From NCBI GenBank assembly GCA_963853835.1, contig OY970822.1:50494404-50558403 (forward strand): DNA of 64,000 nucleotides, read 5' to 3'. The stretch comes from Calendula officinalis. Lineage: Eukaryota; Streptophyta; Magnoliopsida; Asterales; Asteraceae. The notes beneath the pieces are model-generated. The model was given only the letters and a program-made list of their open reading frames with translations. It was not told where the DNA came from and searched no databases. Numbering within the stretch: position 1 is the first letter of the stretch; every line of letters starts with the position of its first letter. A program made the translations under genes and the position numbers. Shown here piece after piece: positions 32,651-43,395 of the stretch.

Positions 32651-32692
32651 GTATACAATTGCCAAGTAGTGTTAAAGGTGGCAATTGTATAC
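32651..32692. repeat. Perfect 14-bp inverted repeat (hairpin) upstream of RAP2-11-like
   Basis: GTATACAATTGCCA and TGGCAATTGTATAC are separated by a 14-base spacer, about 335 bp upstream of the ATG. It may be a hairpin, a dimeric protein site or a tiny foldback remnant. Confidence 0.8.
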
Positions 32693-34502
32693 GTTTTATC
32701 TTTAACATGTTAATAAATGTAAAACTATAAACTGAGTTATCAGTTGAAAGTTACTAAACTCAAAGTGTATTTTTATGCATTTGTTTCAATGTGATTAATA
32801 GTGATAAATGGTTATCAAATGATCAACATAAAATGATATCTAGCTAAACTGGATTAATACATGAGTTTTACTCTCATATAAAGCGTTAAGTCTGGAGTTT
32901 GAATCCAGGAAATATATCTTTGTGGTGCCAAATATGGAGGATTTTTCCCTGTGAATCCATATGAGAGCTGAGTTTGCCCTGTAAAGGAGCTCGAATCCGC
33001 GGTGCTCGCTGAAATTTTGCGAGTAGAGTTCTGTTGTTATCATTTGCCCGTTTCCAAAAAAAAATTAATCTCACATCCCCGAGGGCCCAAAAGCTTAAAA
33101 CTAACATAATCTATCCTTAAACATATAAATTTATAAACAAAGGTACACATTGGATTATTAACCCCTGATAAAGAAGTCTCTAGTCATTTTGCTTTTGTCA
33201 TTGTTAATGATGATTAAAAACAGCGATGTTGCCGAAGCCCCACCAAATTTCAAGCCAAAGGCATTAGCAATAGTTAGATGTTTTTTGAGCATTAAAACTA
33301 ATGAATCTAAAAGCGCTTGGTGTGGTGATGTTAAAGCTATGCTAAAGCTCGCCAAACGACACCGAACATTTTGAAGAATGTTGTGGGGTTTTGTTTTCAA
33401 AATCTGGTCAACTCAATAACATAAATTTTGGAAGAACGTAAATTTTCGTAAAAATTAAAACTGAAATTACAATGTGTAAAAAAACCTTAAAATATGTCTA
33501 GATTTCGAATAAGCTTAAAAGGCTGATGGACCGAAGTTTGCGCCTAAATAAAACCAAAAATTAAACAAAAAATTTTAAAATGAAAATGATTCCTATTATA
33601 CAACGTTGTTGAGTCCAAAAGTTTCGTAAACCATTTACATTTGTTTACTACCACGATCTCTTCGTTGTAAGCTTCAATTTCACTGGTCATGGACGTGAAA
33701 GTCTCGTAGCCAAAGTTATGCCCAGTCTTTTTTCTCACATGATCTTGGGTCTCTTTAGAAACAAAAGGATCCGTTACTCAATATTTGCGTGTGCTTCATC
33801 AATTCATCATAGATAACTTACATGCTTAAACTGAGTGTAATTTAACAAAAGATAGTAAACGACTAATTTAACAACCTTAAAATGGTTATACTTCAATTTA
33901 ACCACGTTATCATCTTTAATCATAGCCTAAGAGCGATGTTTATTAATTTCCATTACCTAAATACAAATCTTTGTAGCTTTAGAAACAAAAACTAGAAAAT
34001 TAACTGCTACATGAAGACTAAAGAAAGAGACAAGATGCCGCAATTTGCAGCAAATCAGAACCAACTCTTCTGTCTTTTTGTGTTGTTTTTTTCTATCTTT
34101 GAAATCAACACCCAGAATCAGTAATCCAAGGCTCAAACTGTTACAACTACAAATTTAAGTGTTAAATACTAATTACAGTAATTACATTGTTAAACAGAAA
34201 GTGCCAACACAAGTTCCTGTTTTTGATTATTATATATGATGAACACAATCAGCCGTTCTATCGACACGTTTTGGATATTTAAGACAATGACTAGCCGTTC
34301 TAACGCGTTTTCTGAATCTCGGTTGGTTTTAGTTTTAGTTGAGCACAATTTCAATTCTAGCATCAATATTGAGTTTGATGTGCTATTTTACAATTTTACT
34401 CATGATACATAATTATTGCATTATGGACTGTTCAAATGAGAACCACTAAAAAGTTAAGAACCACACAATTACGTGTTAGTTTAAGTCATTCACATGTGAA
34501 TA
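32693..34502. other. Intergenic DNA without a recognised gene
   Basis: AT-rich. Small open frames at 32840-33107 and 33158-33400 have no recognisable domain. A 33180-33370 stretch is less AT-rich and might be a decayed transposon. No TIR or target duplication was identified. Confidence 0.5.
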
Positions 34503-36190
34503 CTAGCATATAACCCGTGACAAATCACGGGTGGCGGCTTATAGAAAATTTCATAATATTTTCATGGTCTTTTGCGTATTTAAACACTTTTTATTTTGGC
34601 TGCACTACACAGTCTACACTCAAACAATGCCTTTATACTGCAAAGTTTACTCTACTTCCATATTGTCACATACACTTTGAACAACAAATAGGTGGGTTGA
34701 ATCGGGTCAAATTAGGTTAGGGTCAAACTGATCTATCTTTATTTCTTGCTTTGAAGTAAATTCTAGGATCAACTTTATGTTACAACTTAAAATCCAAGAA
34801 AGCAACAATTTTTAAGCCCAAAGATTCTAACATCTCGTCTCAACAAAAAATTACAACCCAGATCCCGAAACCTCAAAACCCGAACATAAACCATCATCAG
34901 AACACTTGGATGCTGATTTATAATCTCCAATTTCTCTAAAACCTCTACCAAACACACCATAAATAACATCATTCGGTATCAAACCCATTTTAATAATATC
35001 CGCATGTAACATCATAACATCATTAATATTCTTTGATTTAAAATGCCACCGTATAATAACACCATAAAGATCAATATCCATTAATTACACTATCCATTAA
35101 TTAACGACGTATAAACAACATTATATGGTGAACAATAATCATTATCCAAAAAGACCTCAATTACATCATTAACTAATCCAGCTTTGCATAATCTTATGAT
35201 CAAACAACTAATCGTAAACACATTAGGAGTGGGACCCGTTTCCATCATTTCTTTATACAAATTCAAGGCTGCTTTTGTGTTACACTCTTTAAAATGACAA
35301 TAGATTAACGTTCTATAAGTAACAACATCCGGTACAAAACCTTCGATATACATTTCTGTGTATAAACCCATTGCAGATTGCATTTTTACTTTACTATAAC
35401 CGTCAATTAATGTAGAATAAGTAACTATATCGAACTCCACATTGTTGACCATTATTTGACCACATAATTCGAAAGCGTTGACCATGTTTCCAGTTTTGGA
35501 AAACCGTTAATTAGTGCATTGTACACTGCTGCATTGTACAATAAGTGAAAGCATCATTTGCAATACCGGATATTTCCATTTCTGATGACAAATTAACTGC
35601 TGCAGAAAAATTGCCTTCTTACCATGCCCATCAATTAAACAATTATAAACATATGAATTAGGAATCTCACCGAATTTAATCATCTGACCGAAACAACTTT
35701 GAGCAGATAGAACACTACCCACTTTACGAAATGTATCGATTAAGATACCAAAATGTGACAAAATTAGGAATCAAACCAGATTTCCATATTTCTTTATAAA
35801 AGTCAAGAGCTTTATAGATGTTAGCCATTTTACAATATCCATCTAATAAAACATTATAAATGTATAAATTTGGAGTCAAACCAGTTTTTTTTCATTTCAA
35901 CTTCCAACATTCTACTCTCATTACAAAACCCACGAATTAAAGTTGTATAAATAACAACAGTTGTACTTAAATTTCTCTCGAGCATTTCATCGAACACTTG
36001 CGTGCATTCTCAGTATCACCTTCATGACAATAACAATCGATTAAAATCCCGTACGTGACAGCACTTGGTAACATTTCACGAGAAATTATGTGTTTATAAA
36101 CCTCCCGCATTGAATTAAACCTTTACAGTTTAAAAAACCCATCTAAAACCCTATTACAAACATATGCTTCATCGATAAAACCGGATCTTT
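34503..36190 (-). mobile_element. Helitron 3' end, minus orientation, probably carrying the PPR pseudogene
   Basis: On the minus strand the sequence reads hairpin CCCGTGA-TTTG-TCACGGG, then TTATATGCTAG, then T. That is a classic Helitron 3' terminus (hairpin plus CTRR, inserted before T). The element extends to the right. Its 5' TC end was not located, so the right boundary given is only the end of the PPR fragment. The PPR fragment lies in the same orientation, as expected for a captured segment. Confidence 0.55.
34851..36190 (-). pseudogene. Pentatricopeptide-repeat (PPR) gene fragment
   Basis: At least eight 35-residue PPR motifs can be read on the minus strand, but in several frames. Examples are DIVTYSTLIDGYSKVKMQSA, DVVTYRTLIYCHFKECNTKA, NVFTISCLIIRLCKAGLVND, TVVIYTTLIRGFCNESRM and NLYIYNVLLDGYCKMANI. 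P-type PPR proteins bind organellar RNA. Here frameshifts near 35085, 35500, 35760, 35890 and 36010, a lost start and no intact transit peptide make it a pseudogene. Confidence 0.88.
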
Positions 36191-36450
36191 TTGGTTCCGT
36201 CAAGTATAACCTTCAATAGAGGTGTAAGACCCGATCATTTTGGTTCCGTCATCCAGGGGCTCAAATGCTCAATCACAAATAACGGGTTGTTCATTACCCA
36301 CATCCGAATCAAAATGAAATCGGAGCAGCATATGTTAATCGGCGATGAAATTGATAAGGCTAATGATACGTGTGATGAGGTGGCAGCCAAATCATCTGTG
36401 AATTATGACGTGAAAAGCGTCTGCCAAAAACGCTTTCCTTTATTATAATA

Positions 36451-36996
36451 CTAGCTATAAAACCCGTCCGATGGGCGGATATGCTGTAAATTTTAGTATG
36501 TAGAAAAATGTCCAAAAACTTTATATACTTCTAAATGACATAATAATCGATAGATGTGATGATGATTTTGTACAAAAAAACGGTAATGAAGAAATGTTAC
36601 ATATAAATGTTACATATAGTTATTTGTTTCCTTCGCTAATTGATCTTTTAAATATTTATTTGTTTCCTTGTATGTAGGATCTTTTAAATAGTTATTTGTA
36701 TGTACGATCTTTTAAATAGTTATTTGTTTCCTTGTATGTAGGAAGCCGTATATGGAGCATATGAATGTAGACCGTAAGCCGTACCAGATTCGTTTGCCGT
36801 ATATGGAGCATATGAATGTAGACCGTAAGCCGTACCAGATTCGTTTGCCGTATATGGAGCATATGAATATGAATGTAGACCGTAAGCCGTACCAGATTCG
36901 TTTGTATTAGTGCAAATGACATGGACCAATCAGGGAATTCCAAGTGGCATTATGGACGAATAGGAATGCTTGGAATTGCCATGGTGTCAAACCCTC
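36451..36996 (-). mobile_element. Short Helitron-like element with internal tandem repeats
   Basis: The left edge, read on the minus strand, ends in a weak hairpin (CCCATCGGACGGG), then TTTTATAGCTAG and T, fitting a Helitron 3' end. A candidate 5' end is TCTTTATCCTACCC on the minus strand near 36996, preceded by A. Between them lies a three-unit 51-bp tandem repeat. There is no coding capacity. The right edge is tentative. Confidence 0.45.
36745..36903. repeat. Three tandem copies of a 51-bp repeat
   Basis: Units 36745-36795, 36796-36846 and 36847-36903. Each begins gccgtatatggagcatatga and ends cagattcgttt. The third has an extra atatga. The period is a multiple of 3, so open frames run through it, but they are repeat artefacts. 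Confidence 0.95.
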
Positions 36997-37239
36997 TTCA
37001 AATTTAGACCTCATATATAGGGTAGGATAAAGATAAAGATGAGTGAATCATTCATAGACCTGGTCAACGTGAGTATGTTTCCCATTTTCCGAATAGCTTC
37101 TTTCTCTACTTATACAACACGCCTTACATGCTTACAACCTACTCTCTATCTTCTTGTCGATGTGGGACTGTATATAGTTAACATTATCCCTTACAATTAA
37201 ACTGTGATCCCATTAGTAAAGGCTATATTTCATTTACTA
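36997..37239. other. Spacer between Helitron ends
   Basis: No gene or repeat is recognised. The sequence is ordinary AT-rich DNA. Confidence 0.4.
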
Positions 37240-37300
37240 CTAGCTAGCAGGGTACCCGCGCAATGCGGCAGCGGGTACCCTATAACTATATTTTGTAATA
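37240..37300 (-). mobile_element. Helitron 3' terminus, minus orientation
   Basis: The minus strand reads GGGTACCCGCTGCCGCATTG, CGCGGGTACCCTGCTAGCTAG, then T. The GC-rich hairpin, CTAG end and following T define a Helitron 3' end. It closely matches the plus-oriented terminus at 53005-53041. The element extends rightward and its 5' end was not found. Confidence 0.65.
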
Positions 37301-37465
37301 GTGATAGTGATTTTACGATGGTGACAGTAGTGATGGTGTGTTCGATAGTGATTATACGATGGTGGAAGTAGTGATGGTGTGTTCGGGTACCCTCATAAAT
37401 TTTAGAAGTTACTGTATATTCATGTGAATATGTACATTGAAAAGGAAACAGTGGCACATATCCCA

Positions 37466-37593
37466 TGTAGTTGAGATGGAAAAGCATAAACCCTCTATGC
37501 GCCTATGCAGGTCATGGTTCGAATCCTCTAATATATCATCTTAGAAATATTAGAGGATTATAGGATTCGAACCATGACCTTGCGCATAGCAAA
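37466..37593. repeat. tRNA-like (SINE-like) block with inverted repeat
   Basis: Pol III box-like words occur on the plus strand: TAGTTGAGATGG (A-box-like, about 37469) and GGTTCGAATCC (B-box, about 37515). The segment ggttcgaatcctctaatat is followed, after a short spacer, by its inverted copy atattagagga...gattcgaacc. The second arm has a 5-bp insertion. It could be a SINE fragment folded back on itself or part of a Helitron interior. Confidence 0.5.
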
Positions 37594-37733
37594 ATTATTT
37601 TGATATTTGCTGCTTCAACTCATATGGTAATTTTGTGTTCTTTCTTCTGTTTCTTTTAACTAGGGTCCGATTTTGATATTTGCTGCTACAACTCATCTTC
37701 TTCATGTAAGTTTCACTCACCTTTTTTTAATTT

Positions 37734-37906
37734 GAGGGCTCAATTTTCTTACGTATCTCTTTTTTTTAATTAAGGATTCGATTAGGTGTACGATTTAAAG
37801 ATTCATGCTTTTTTTAGTTTGAGGGCTCAATTTTCTTATGTATCTCTTTTTTTAATTAAGGATTCGATTTACGTGTATGATTTAAAGATTCATGCTTCCA
37901 TCTCTT
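37734..37906. repeat. Two tandem copies of an 87-bp repeat
   Basis: Units start gagggctcaattttctta at 37734 and 37821 and end attcatgctt. They differ by a few substitutions and T-tract length. The surrounding 37600-38300 has further gagggctcaattttct-like phrases and spliceosome-like tttcag/gtaa words, but no coding frame was recognised. Confidence 0.85.
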
Positions 37907-38545
37907 CTTCAGTAAGTTTCACTCAACTTTTCAGATTTGGGGTTCAGTTTTCTGTCTTTTTAAATTTTAATTTTCGAATTCAGGTTCATTGTTGATCAGT
38001 TGTCATTCAAAACAATTTTGCAGGTATGTTTCTTCCAATAATGGAACAATTGCAACACTTTTACAAGTATGTTTAAACAGAAAATGTGTAAATATCATAT
38101 ATTAAAATGGATGTAATATATGAATATTTTAATTTTTTCAGTTTTAGAGTTTCGACTTTGCTTCAGTCATCCTCTTCAGGTAACTAATAACTTTCATTCA
38201 TCTTTCCGAATTCGGGGGTTCAATTTTCTGATCTTTTTTTAACTTTCCATTTTGGTGTTTAAGTTCCTTGCTCCACTTCACCTTCTTCATGCAAGTTTTA
38301 TTGAACAAAATGCTACCTGAGTTGAATCTCATTTGAGAAGTTTTAATTCTGATGAAAATAGTAAGAACCCCATTTTTGGTTGTTGATTAGAAGATGTGTC
38401 ACAATAGTCACAGGTTGAACAAAGTGTATTTTGCATATATTTCATTAATATTAACTTTATAATTTTCTAGATAAATTTACGAACTACATTGGATCTTATG
38501 ACAATTCTACAAATATATAAAGTGTTGTAGCACAAACTAAAATCT

Positions 38546-38680
38546 GTATCTACAGAACTTGATATGAAAAATATTCTATTTTACCTAAAAAGTCAAACTA
38601 TCTTTGTGTATCTACAGAACTTGATATGGAAAATATTATATTTGACATTTTGACCTAAAAAGTCAAACTATCTTTGCTTA
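38546..38680. repeat. Two tandem copies of an approximately 62-bp repeat
   Basis: The word gtatctacagaacttgatat occurs at 38546 and 38608, each followed by ctaaaaagtcaaactatctt. The second unit has an insertion (gacattttgac). It lies just before a Helitron 3' hairpin. Confidence 0.85.
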
Positions 38681-38693
38681 TCGTACGAAAACC

Positions 38694-38724
38694 CCCGCGG
38701 TAACGCGCGGGTACCAACAACTAG
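38694..38724 (+). mobile_element. Helitron 3' terminus, plus orientation
   Basis: Hairpin CCCGCG-GTAA-CGCGCGGG, then TACCAACAACTAG followed by T. This is a typical plant Helitron 3' end. The element extends to the left. Its 5' TC end was not identified, although it may include the repeats at 37734 and 38546. Confidence 0.65.
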
Positions 38725-38896
38725 TTTAATATACATTTAACTAATTTATATTCTGGGTTTTTTGGAAGAGCATAAATGCAGAATACATATCCTTCTAAAC
38801 TACTTTAAATTTGCACCATATTATCCACAATGGAATTCCAAGTGCATTGTTGCAAATTTAGAATAAGCTTTAGAATTGTACATACATTTCAGATGA

Positions 38897-38973
38897 CTTT
38901 TAAATTGTTTGACTTATTATCTTTCTTTTAAATTGTTTGACTTATTATCTTTCTTTTAAATTGTTTGACTTAC
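38897..38973. repeat. 28-bp tandem repeat, about 2.8 copies
   Basis: The unit cttttaaattgtttgactta starts at 38897, 38925 and 38953. The array runs into the TA of the Stowaway MITE at 38973. Confidence 0.92.
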
Positions 38974-39273
38974 TTCATACGTATCAAAATAAGTGACACA
39001 TTTTTCATTTTGGGGTGTATCAAATTAAGTGACACACTTTGAAAACTTTCCTTATTTGGTAAAAATAGTGGGACTCATGCCTACTAACTATCCACTTTAA
39101 TAAAGTGAAATTATCCTTATACCCTTACTTTTACTTTTAAAACTCATTAATATCACTTTATTCAAGAAAAGTGGGACCCATCCTCCGCTAATTATGTACT
39201 TTAATCTATTTTATCCCGTACTTTAATTTTTTACCTCAAAAAACGTGTAACCCAATTTGTATCACGAAGGAAG
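38973..39273. mobile_element. Stowaway-like MITE, copy 2
   Basis: Flanked by TA on both sides (38971-38972 and 39274-39275). The ends are CTTCATACGTATC and GTATCACGAAGGAAG. The interior words are shared with copies at 20132, 39598 and 40956. Confidence 0.8.
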
Positions 39274-39296
39274 TATTATTTTTCTAATTATATCTT

Positions 39297-39452
39297 AGGT
39301 TTTGCTAATGACAGCCCTTAGGACTGTCACTAACATGCATAAAAAGCTTGTACATTGATTAAAAAAGTAATATTCCTAAAATACAGATGAGTTGTCTTTT
39401 ATGTATTTTGTCTTTTTAGTGACAGCCCTAAGGACTGTCATTAGTATTTTCC
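39297..39452. mobile_element. MULE-type MITE with hairpin termini and 9-bp target duplication
   Basis: 156 bp flanked by ttatatctt (39288-39296 and 39453-39461). A 9-bp duplication is the Mutator-like hallmark. Both ends carry CTAATGACAG in inverted orientation. Each end also contains its own near-palindrome (GACAGCCCTTAGGACTGTC). Relatives lie at 53092 and 53421. Confidence 0.8.
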
Positions 39453-39597
39453 TTATATCTTTAGCCATTCGACCCATTGGAGGTAGGTCAGAATCCTAAA
39501 TAATATATAAAAGATTAAAAATTTACAAAATTAGGCAAATCTAGTTCTTATGATATCATCAAAAAATTATATATTTGATAGTCGGTTGCAATTTTTA

Positions 39598-39842
39598 CTT
39601 CCTTCGTTTCAAAATAAATGATAAATATTTCATTTTAGAGTATTTTAAAATAAATGATATACTTCAAAAAATTGCTTTATTTGGAAAAAAGTAGTATGAC
39701 TCATATCCACTAATTATCTGGTTTAATAAAGTAAAAATATTACATTTACTTTTACACTTACTTTTAAAAATTACTAAATTCATTTTAATCAAAATATGTG
39801 AAATCATCCTTCACTAACTATTCAATTTAATTTAATATAAAT
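39598..39842. mobile_element. Stowaway-like MITE, copy 3 (right end decayed)
   Basis: Begins TA|CTTCCTTCGTTTC and shares aaataaatgata, ccactaattat and gtaaaaatatta words with the family. The right terminal repeat is missing or decayed, so the end is approximate. Confidence 0.65.
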
Positions 39843-40955
39843 TTTACTAGAGCGATTTAGTGTTAATATCAACTTTTATGCTATAATTGTAGATTATAAT
39901 AAGTATAAAAGATAGTATTATGGGTTGAAGATATCGTAACATATTAAAAACCCTCAATGGTTCGCTACTTCCCATGTCGGCCGTCTCGCATAAAATAAAT
40001 TATATATATTTAATATTAAAATAATTAATACCTACAAATGTGGTAACATATTGATACGGAAAGTCAAATGATATAAGTCAACATAAGATTGGACCGATTC
40101 AACACAGCCAAACTTTAGAATAATGGAATATGAGTGACGGTACTGGTCTTATGATTAATGTTAAAATTAAGAGATGATATAAGACAAAATAAATAGATAT
40201 ATGTTAAAAATAAATAGATATATGATAAATATTAAAATTTGTGAATGATATATATATCAAATTTAAAAATAAATAGATATATGAATAAGAAGTAAAATAG
40301 AAAAAATATCATTTCTCATGGAATATATATTCTTTTATAACATAGTAACGTCATGATTGAACCAAATGCCGTTTTTAGTATAATACATATATTTTTGTTT
40401 GGATAAGCTCTAACTCATCTTTCGACTAATTCTTTATCAAGATTATTCAAAATAGATGATAAGATTAGAAAATATAATTAGTGAATTATACATGTTAATC
40501 TTTTTATAGATAAAATAATGAAATTTAAAAAAAATTAGTTAGAAGTAATATAATTTTTCTTTAACATTATTCAAAACTAAAAAGAAGAACCCATTTGTCA
40601 ATGGTCGCGTGGTATACATATACGTTCTAAGTTTTATTCACATTGTTGTTTGAAGAAAAATTGTATCACGTATCAACACATTATTTCATAACAATACGAT
40701 GACATCAATGTTGCTAATTATGGTATAAATCTTTAATAACATGTGAGACGTTAATGTTTTGGTGAAATACTTTCGAAATAAATTTGATTTGTGCTGGTCA
40801 ATGTAAAAAAAAGTGATATAGTTGGTCTACATTGTGGAACTTTAATCGAGTAATCGCACAAAGTAGCAAATAATGATATAATTTTATTTCGGTATATATG
40901 TTCTTATTCAGTTTTCTTGTTCGTGTAATTTCTAAATGATTGAAACTAAATGTTA
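39843..40955. other. AT-rich intergenic DNA
   Basis: No gene is seen. A short phrase aaataaatagatatatg recurs about three times at 40190-40285. Nothing else is recognised. Confidence 0.5.
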
Positions 40956-41287
40956 CTTCCTCCATATCACAATAAGTGATACACTTTTCATTTATGGGTG
41001 TTTCACAATAAGTGATACATTTAAAAAGTTATCATATTTGACAAAAATGTGTGACCCAACTTCCACTAACTATCAATTTTAATAAAGTGAAATTATCCTT
41101 ATACCCTTACTTTTACTTTAAAAACTAATTAATTTCACTTTATTCAAGAAAAGTGGAACCCATCATCCACTAACTATCTACTTTAATATATTTTAACCAT
41201 ACTTTAATATATTTTAACCTTACTTTAATATTTTGTCTCAAACTCCGTGATCTTCTAAATGTATCACTTATTGTGATACGGAGGAAG
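40956..41287. mobile_element. Stowaway-like MITE, copy 4 (best preserved)
   Basis: Ends CTTCCTCCATATCACAATAA and TTATTGTGATACGGAGGAAG form a near-perfect inverted repeat of about 20 bp, flanked by TA. A 3' interior duplication repeats tttaatatattttaacc. There is no coding capacity. Confidence 0.88.
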
Positions 41288-41791
41288 TATATTTGAATGA
41301 AATTAATTTTATTTGACTTTCATTTTACATTTTGTGTTCTATGATGGAAATTTAACTTGAGTGTAACACCCGTAGTTTTATAACATCGTTTAAATCATTT
41401 AAAATATATTTTTCTCAATCGTTGACATGTTGTCCAAAATACCGTTTAACAAAAACTTTAAAACCTTTATCAGAGTTTACAAAAAATACGGTGTCACCAA
41501 GTATATCAAAACCATAGGCAAATGGGATCTACCTATGAGCTCCCGAGCTAAACATCTCTAAGCCACTTCTAGTGCAACCTTCTATCACTTCAACCTGTAC
41601 CTGAGTACACAGCCACAAACAAACGTAGTAAGTGAGACAAAATAGTCTCGTGAGATACATGGGTTTTAGACCTAAATAATAATAATAATAATCGCTTCAT
41701 AAATATATATATAAACGTATATATACACTACATCAATTCCGTCTAGTCACCCTATTGTGACCCTATCGATTCTACTCTCCTAGCAATACAT

Positions 41792-42055
41792 ATCTAACTA
41801 TCGGGTTGCCCCCGAACTAGCTAGAAGCACAACATATCTAGTTATCGGGTTGCCCCCGAACTAACTAGAAGCACAAACATATCTAACTATCGGGTTGCCC
41901 CCGAACTAGCTAGAAGCACCATCATATCCAACTATCGGGTTGCCCCCGAACTTGCTAGAAGCACCATCCTATCTAACTATCGGGTTGCCCCCGAACTAGC
42001 TAGAAGCATCACCATGTCTAGTTATCGGGTTGCCCCCGAACTAACTAGCATCACA
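41792..42055. repeat. Six tandem copies of an approximately 45-bp repeat in the left LTR
   Basis: Each unit contains tatcgggttgcccccgaact and a cta(g/a)ctagaagcac phrase. Units start near 41792, 41836, 41881, 41926, 41971 and 42016. The right LTR holds the same array (about 47467-47730) with slightly different substitutions. It is part of the LTR and not a CRISPR-type array, because repeats and spacers are not distinguishable. Confidence 0.92.
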
Positions 42056-43189
42056 TCATCTCGTTCTTACCATAACTCAACAGTTATGTCAATCTAGTTC
42101 TCGGCTATCACATCAATCATCAAACAAGTTAGTTATCTAATAATAACTATATATAACTAGTTCAACATCGTGTGAACGTACCTGTATAGTCACATGGACT
42201 CGATCATAAGCAACCCACATCTATATCCACATCTATGAACCCTGAGAGTTCCATACCTACTCACTTCATAAGATACGTTTCTTATTTATCGACATCATAA
42301 TACTTTAATCTCTTCGTTGACTATAATACATACTTATTACTAGTCACATCATTTTCATTCTCATATGTATTCGTTCTTTACTTTTAGTAGTAATCCTTAC
42401 CAATAGATTATCATTATCGTAAAATAATTCCCAATCGCTTTACTAATACATATTTATTAATAAAGGCTCAATATACATTCTTTTGATCAATTACTTCATT
42501 ATTATGGTTCATTAATACTCTAGTATCACATTCTACACACTTTCATACATTTTCAATCACTATCTTTATCAAATATTTATTACTAAAGACTGATAAAATA
42601 TCATATGTACTTTCAAAACTATTTACTATGTACCCAGTTTAAAAGTCTCATGTACTCACCTTAGCGATAGCTATATCCATATCGTATTTATCAACACGAA
42701 TCCTTGCTTCCCGCCTTTGGAACATTTTCAACTTTTAGGTGCTTGCAACCTATTAACACAATCATCACAATTCTAGTTATCATCCATAACTAGACATCAT
42801 TTAACATCAACATAATCAACCCCAACCACCAAGTTCACCAACTTGGTGGAGATCCATAAACCCTAGTTCATGAAACCACTTTCAAGATACAACTTAACCA
42901 TAGATCCATGGCCTACATACTTCCTATGGGTGTTCTACACCCTCAATACCCATCTTTAACAAGATTCCAACCCAACACATTCAAAATCATCATTTCCCCC
43001 AAATCTTGTTTACAAACTAGCTAGGAGATGAAAATACCTTAGACCCTTAACAAGGAATGAAGATCTCCAAGGATGGTGGTGTTCTATGCCCAAAGAACAC
43101 CCAAAATCGCCCCCAAGAGCTCCCAAATCGGCTGCACATTTTGGAGAAGTGAAAAGTGAGAGAAAACCCTAGGAATCCCGATTTTTATG

Positions 43190-43395
43190 CCGCAGCGACG
43201 AAGATCGCGTCGCTATCTCCATGATAGCGACGCTATTTTGACACCCGCCATAATTCGCGACGGAGATAGCGTCGCTATCTTCGACGCTATCCCGTGAATT
43301 CTCATTTTCGCGACCCCTCCTCGACGCTAATTCGGGTCGCTGTTGGACCCGTCTCTTTTCGCGACGCTATGCCCAGATAGCGACGCTATCTGGGT
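43190..43395. repeat. Palindromic word array (gatagcgtcgctatc type) in the LTR
   Basis: The words tagcgacgcta, gatagcgtcgctatc and cgcgacg recur in both orientations at least six times within about 200 bp. The block is far more GC-rich than its surroundings. The right LTR carries the same block at about 52195-52400. The related LTR at 8395-8555 has different palindromic words at the same place. Confidence 0.85.

Noticed and set aside
33158..33400. Minus-strand 80-codon frame as a gene
   Set aside because: No recognisable domain, no promoter signals, and it overlaps an opposite-strand frame of equal quality.
36692..36943. Repeat-encoded open frames with a 17-residue period
   Set aside because: They arise because the 51-bp tandem repeat is a multiple of three; no domain and no conserved start.
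41792..42055. Regularly spaced repeats resembling a CRISPR array
   Set aside because: The units are direct tandem repeats of about 45 bp without unique spacers, in a plant LTR, and are present in both LTRs.
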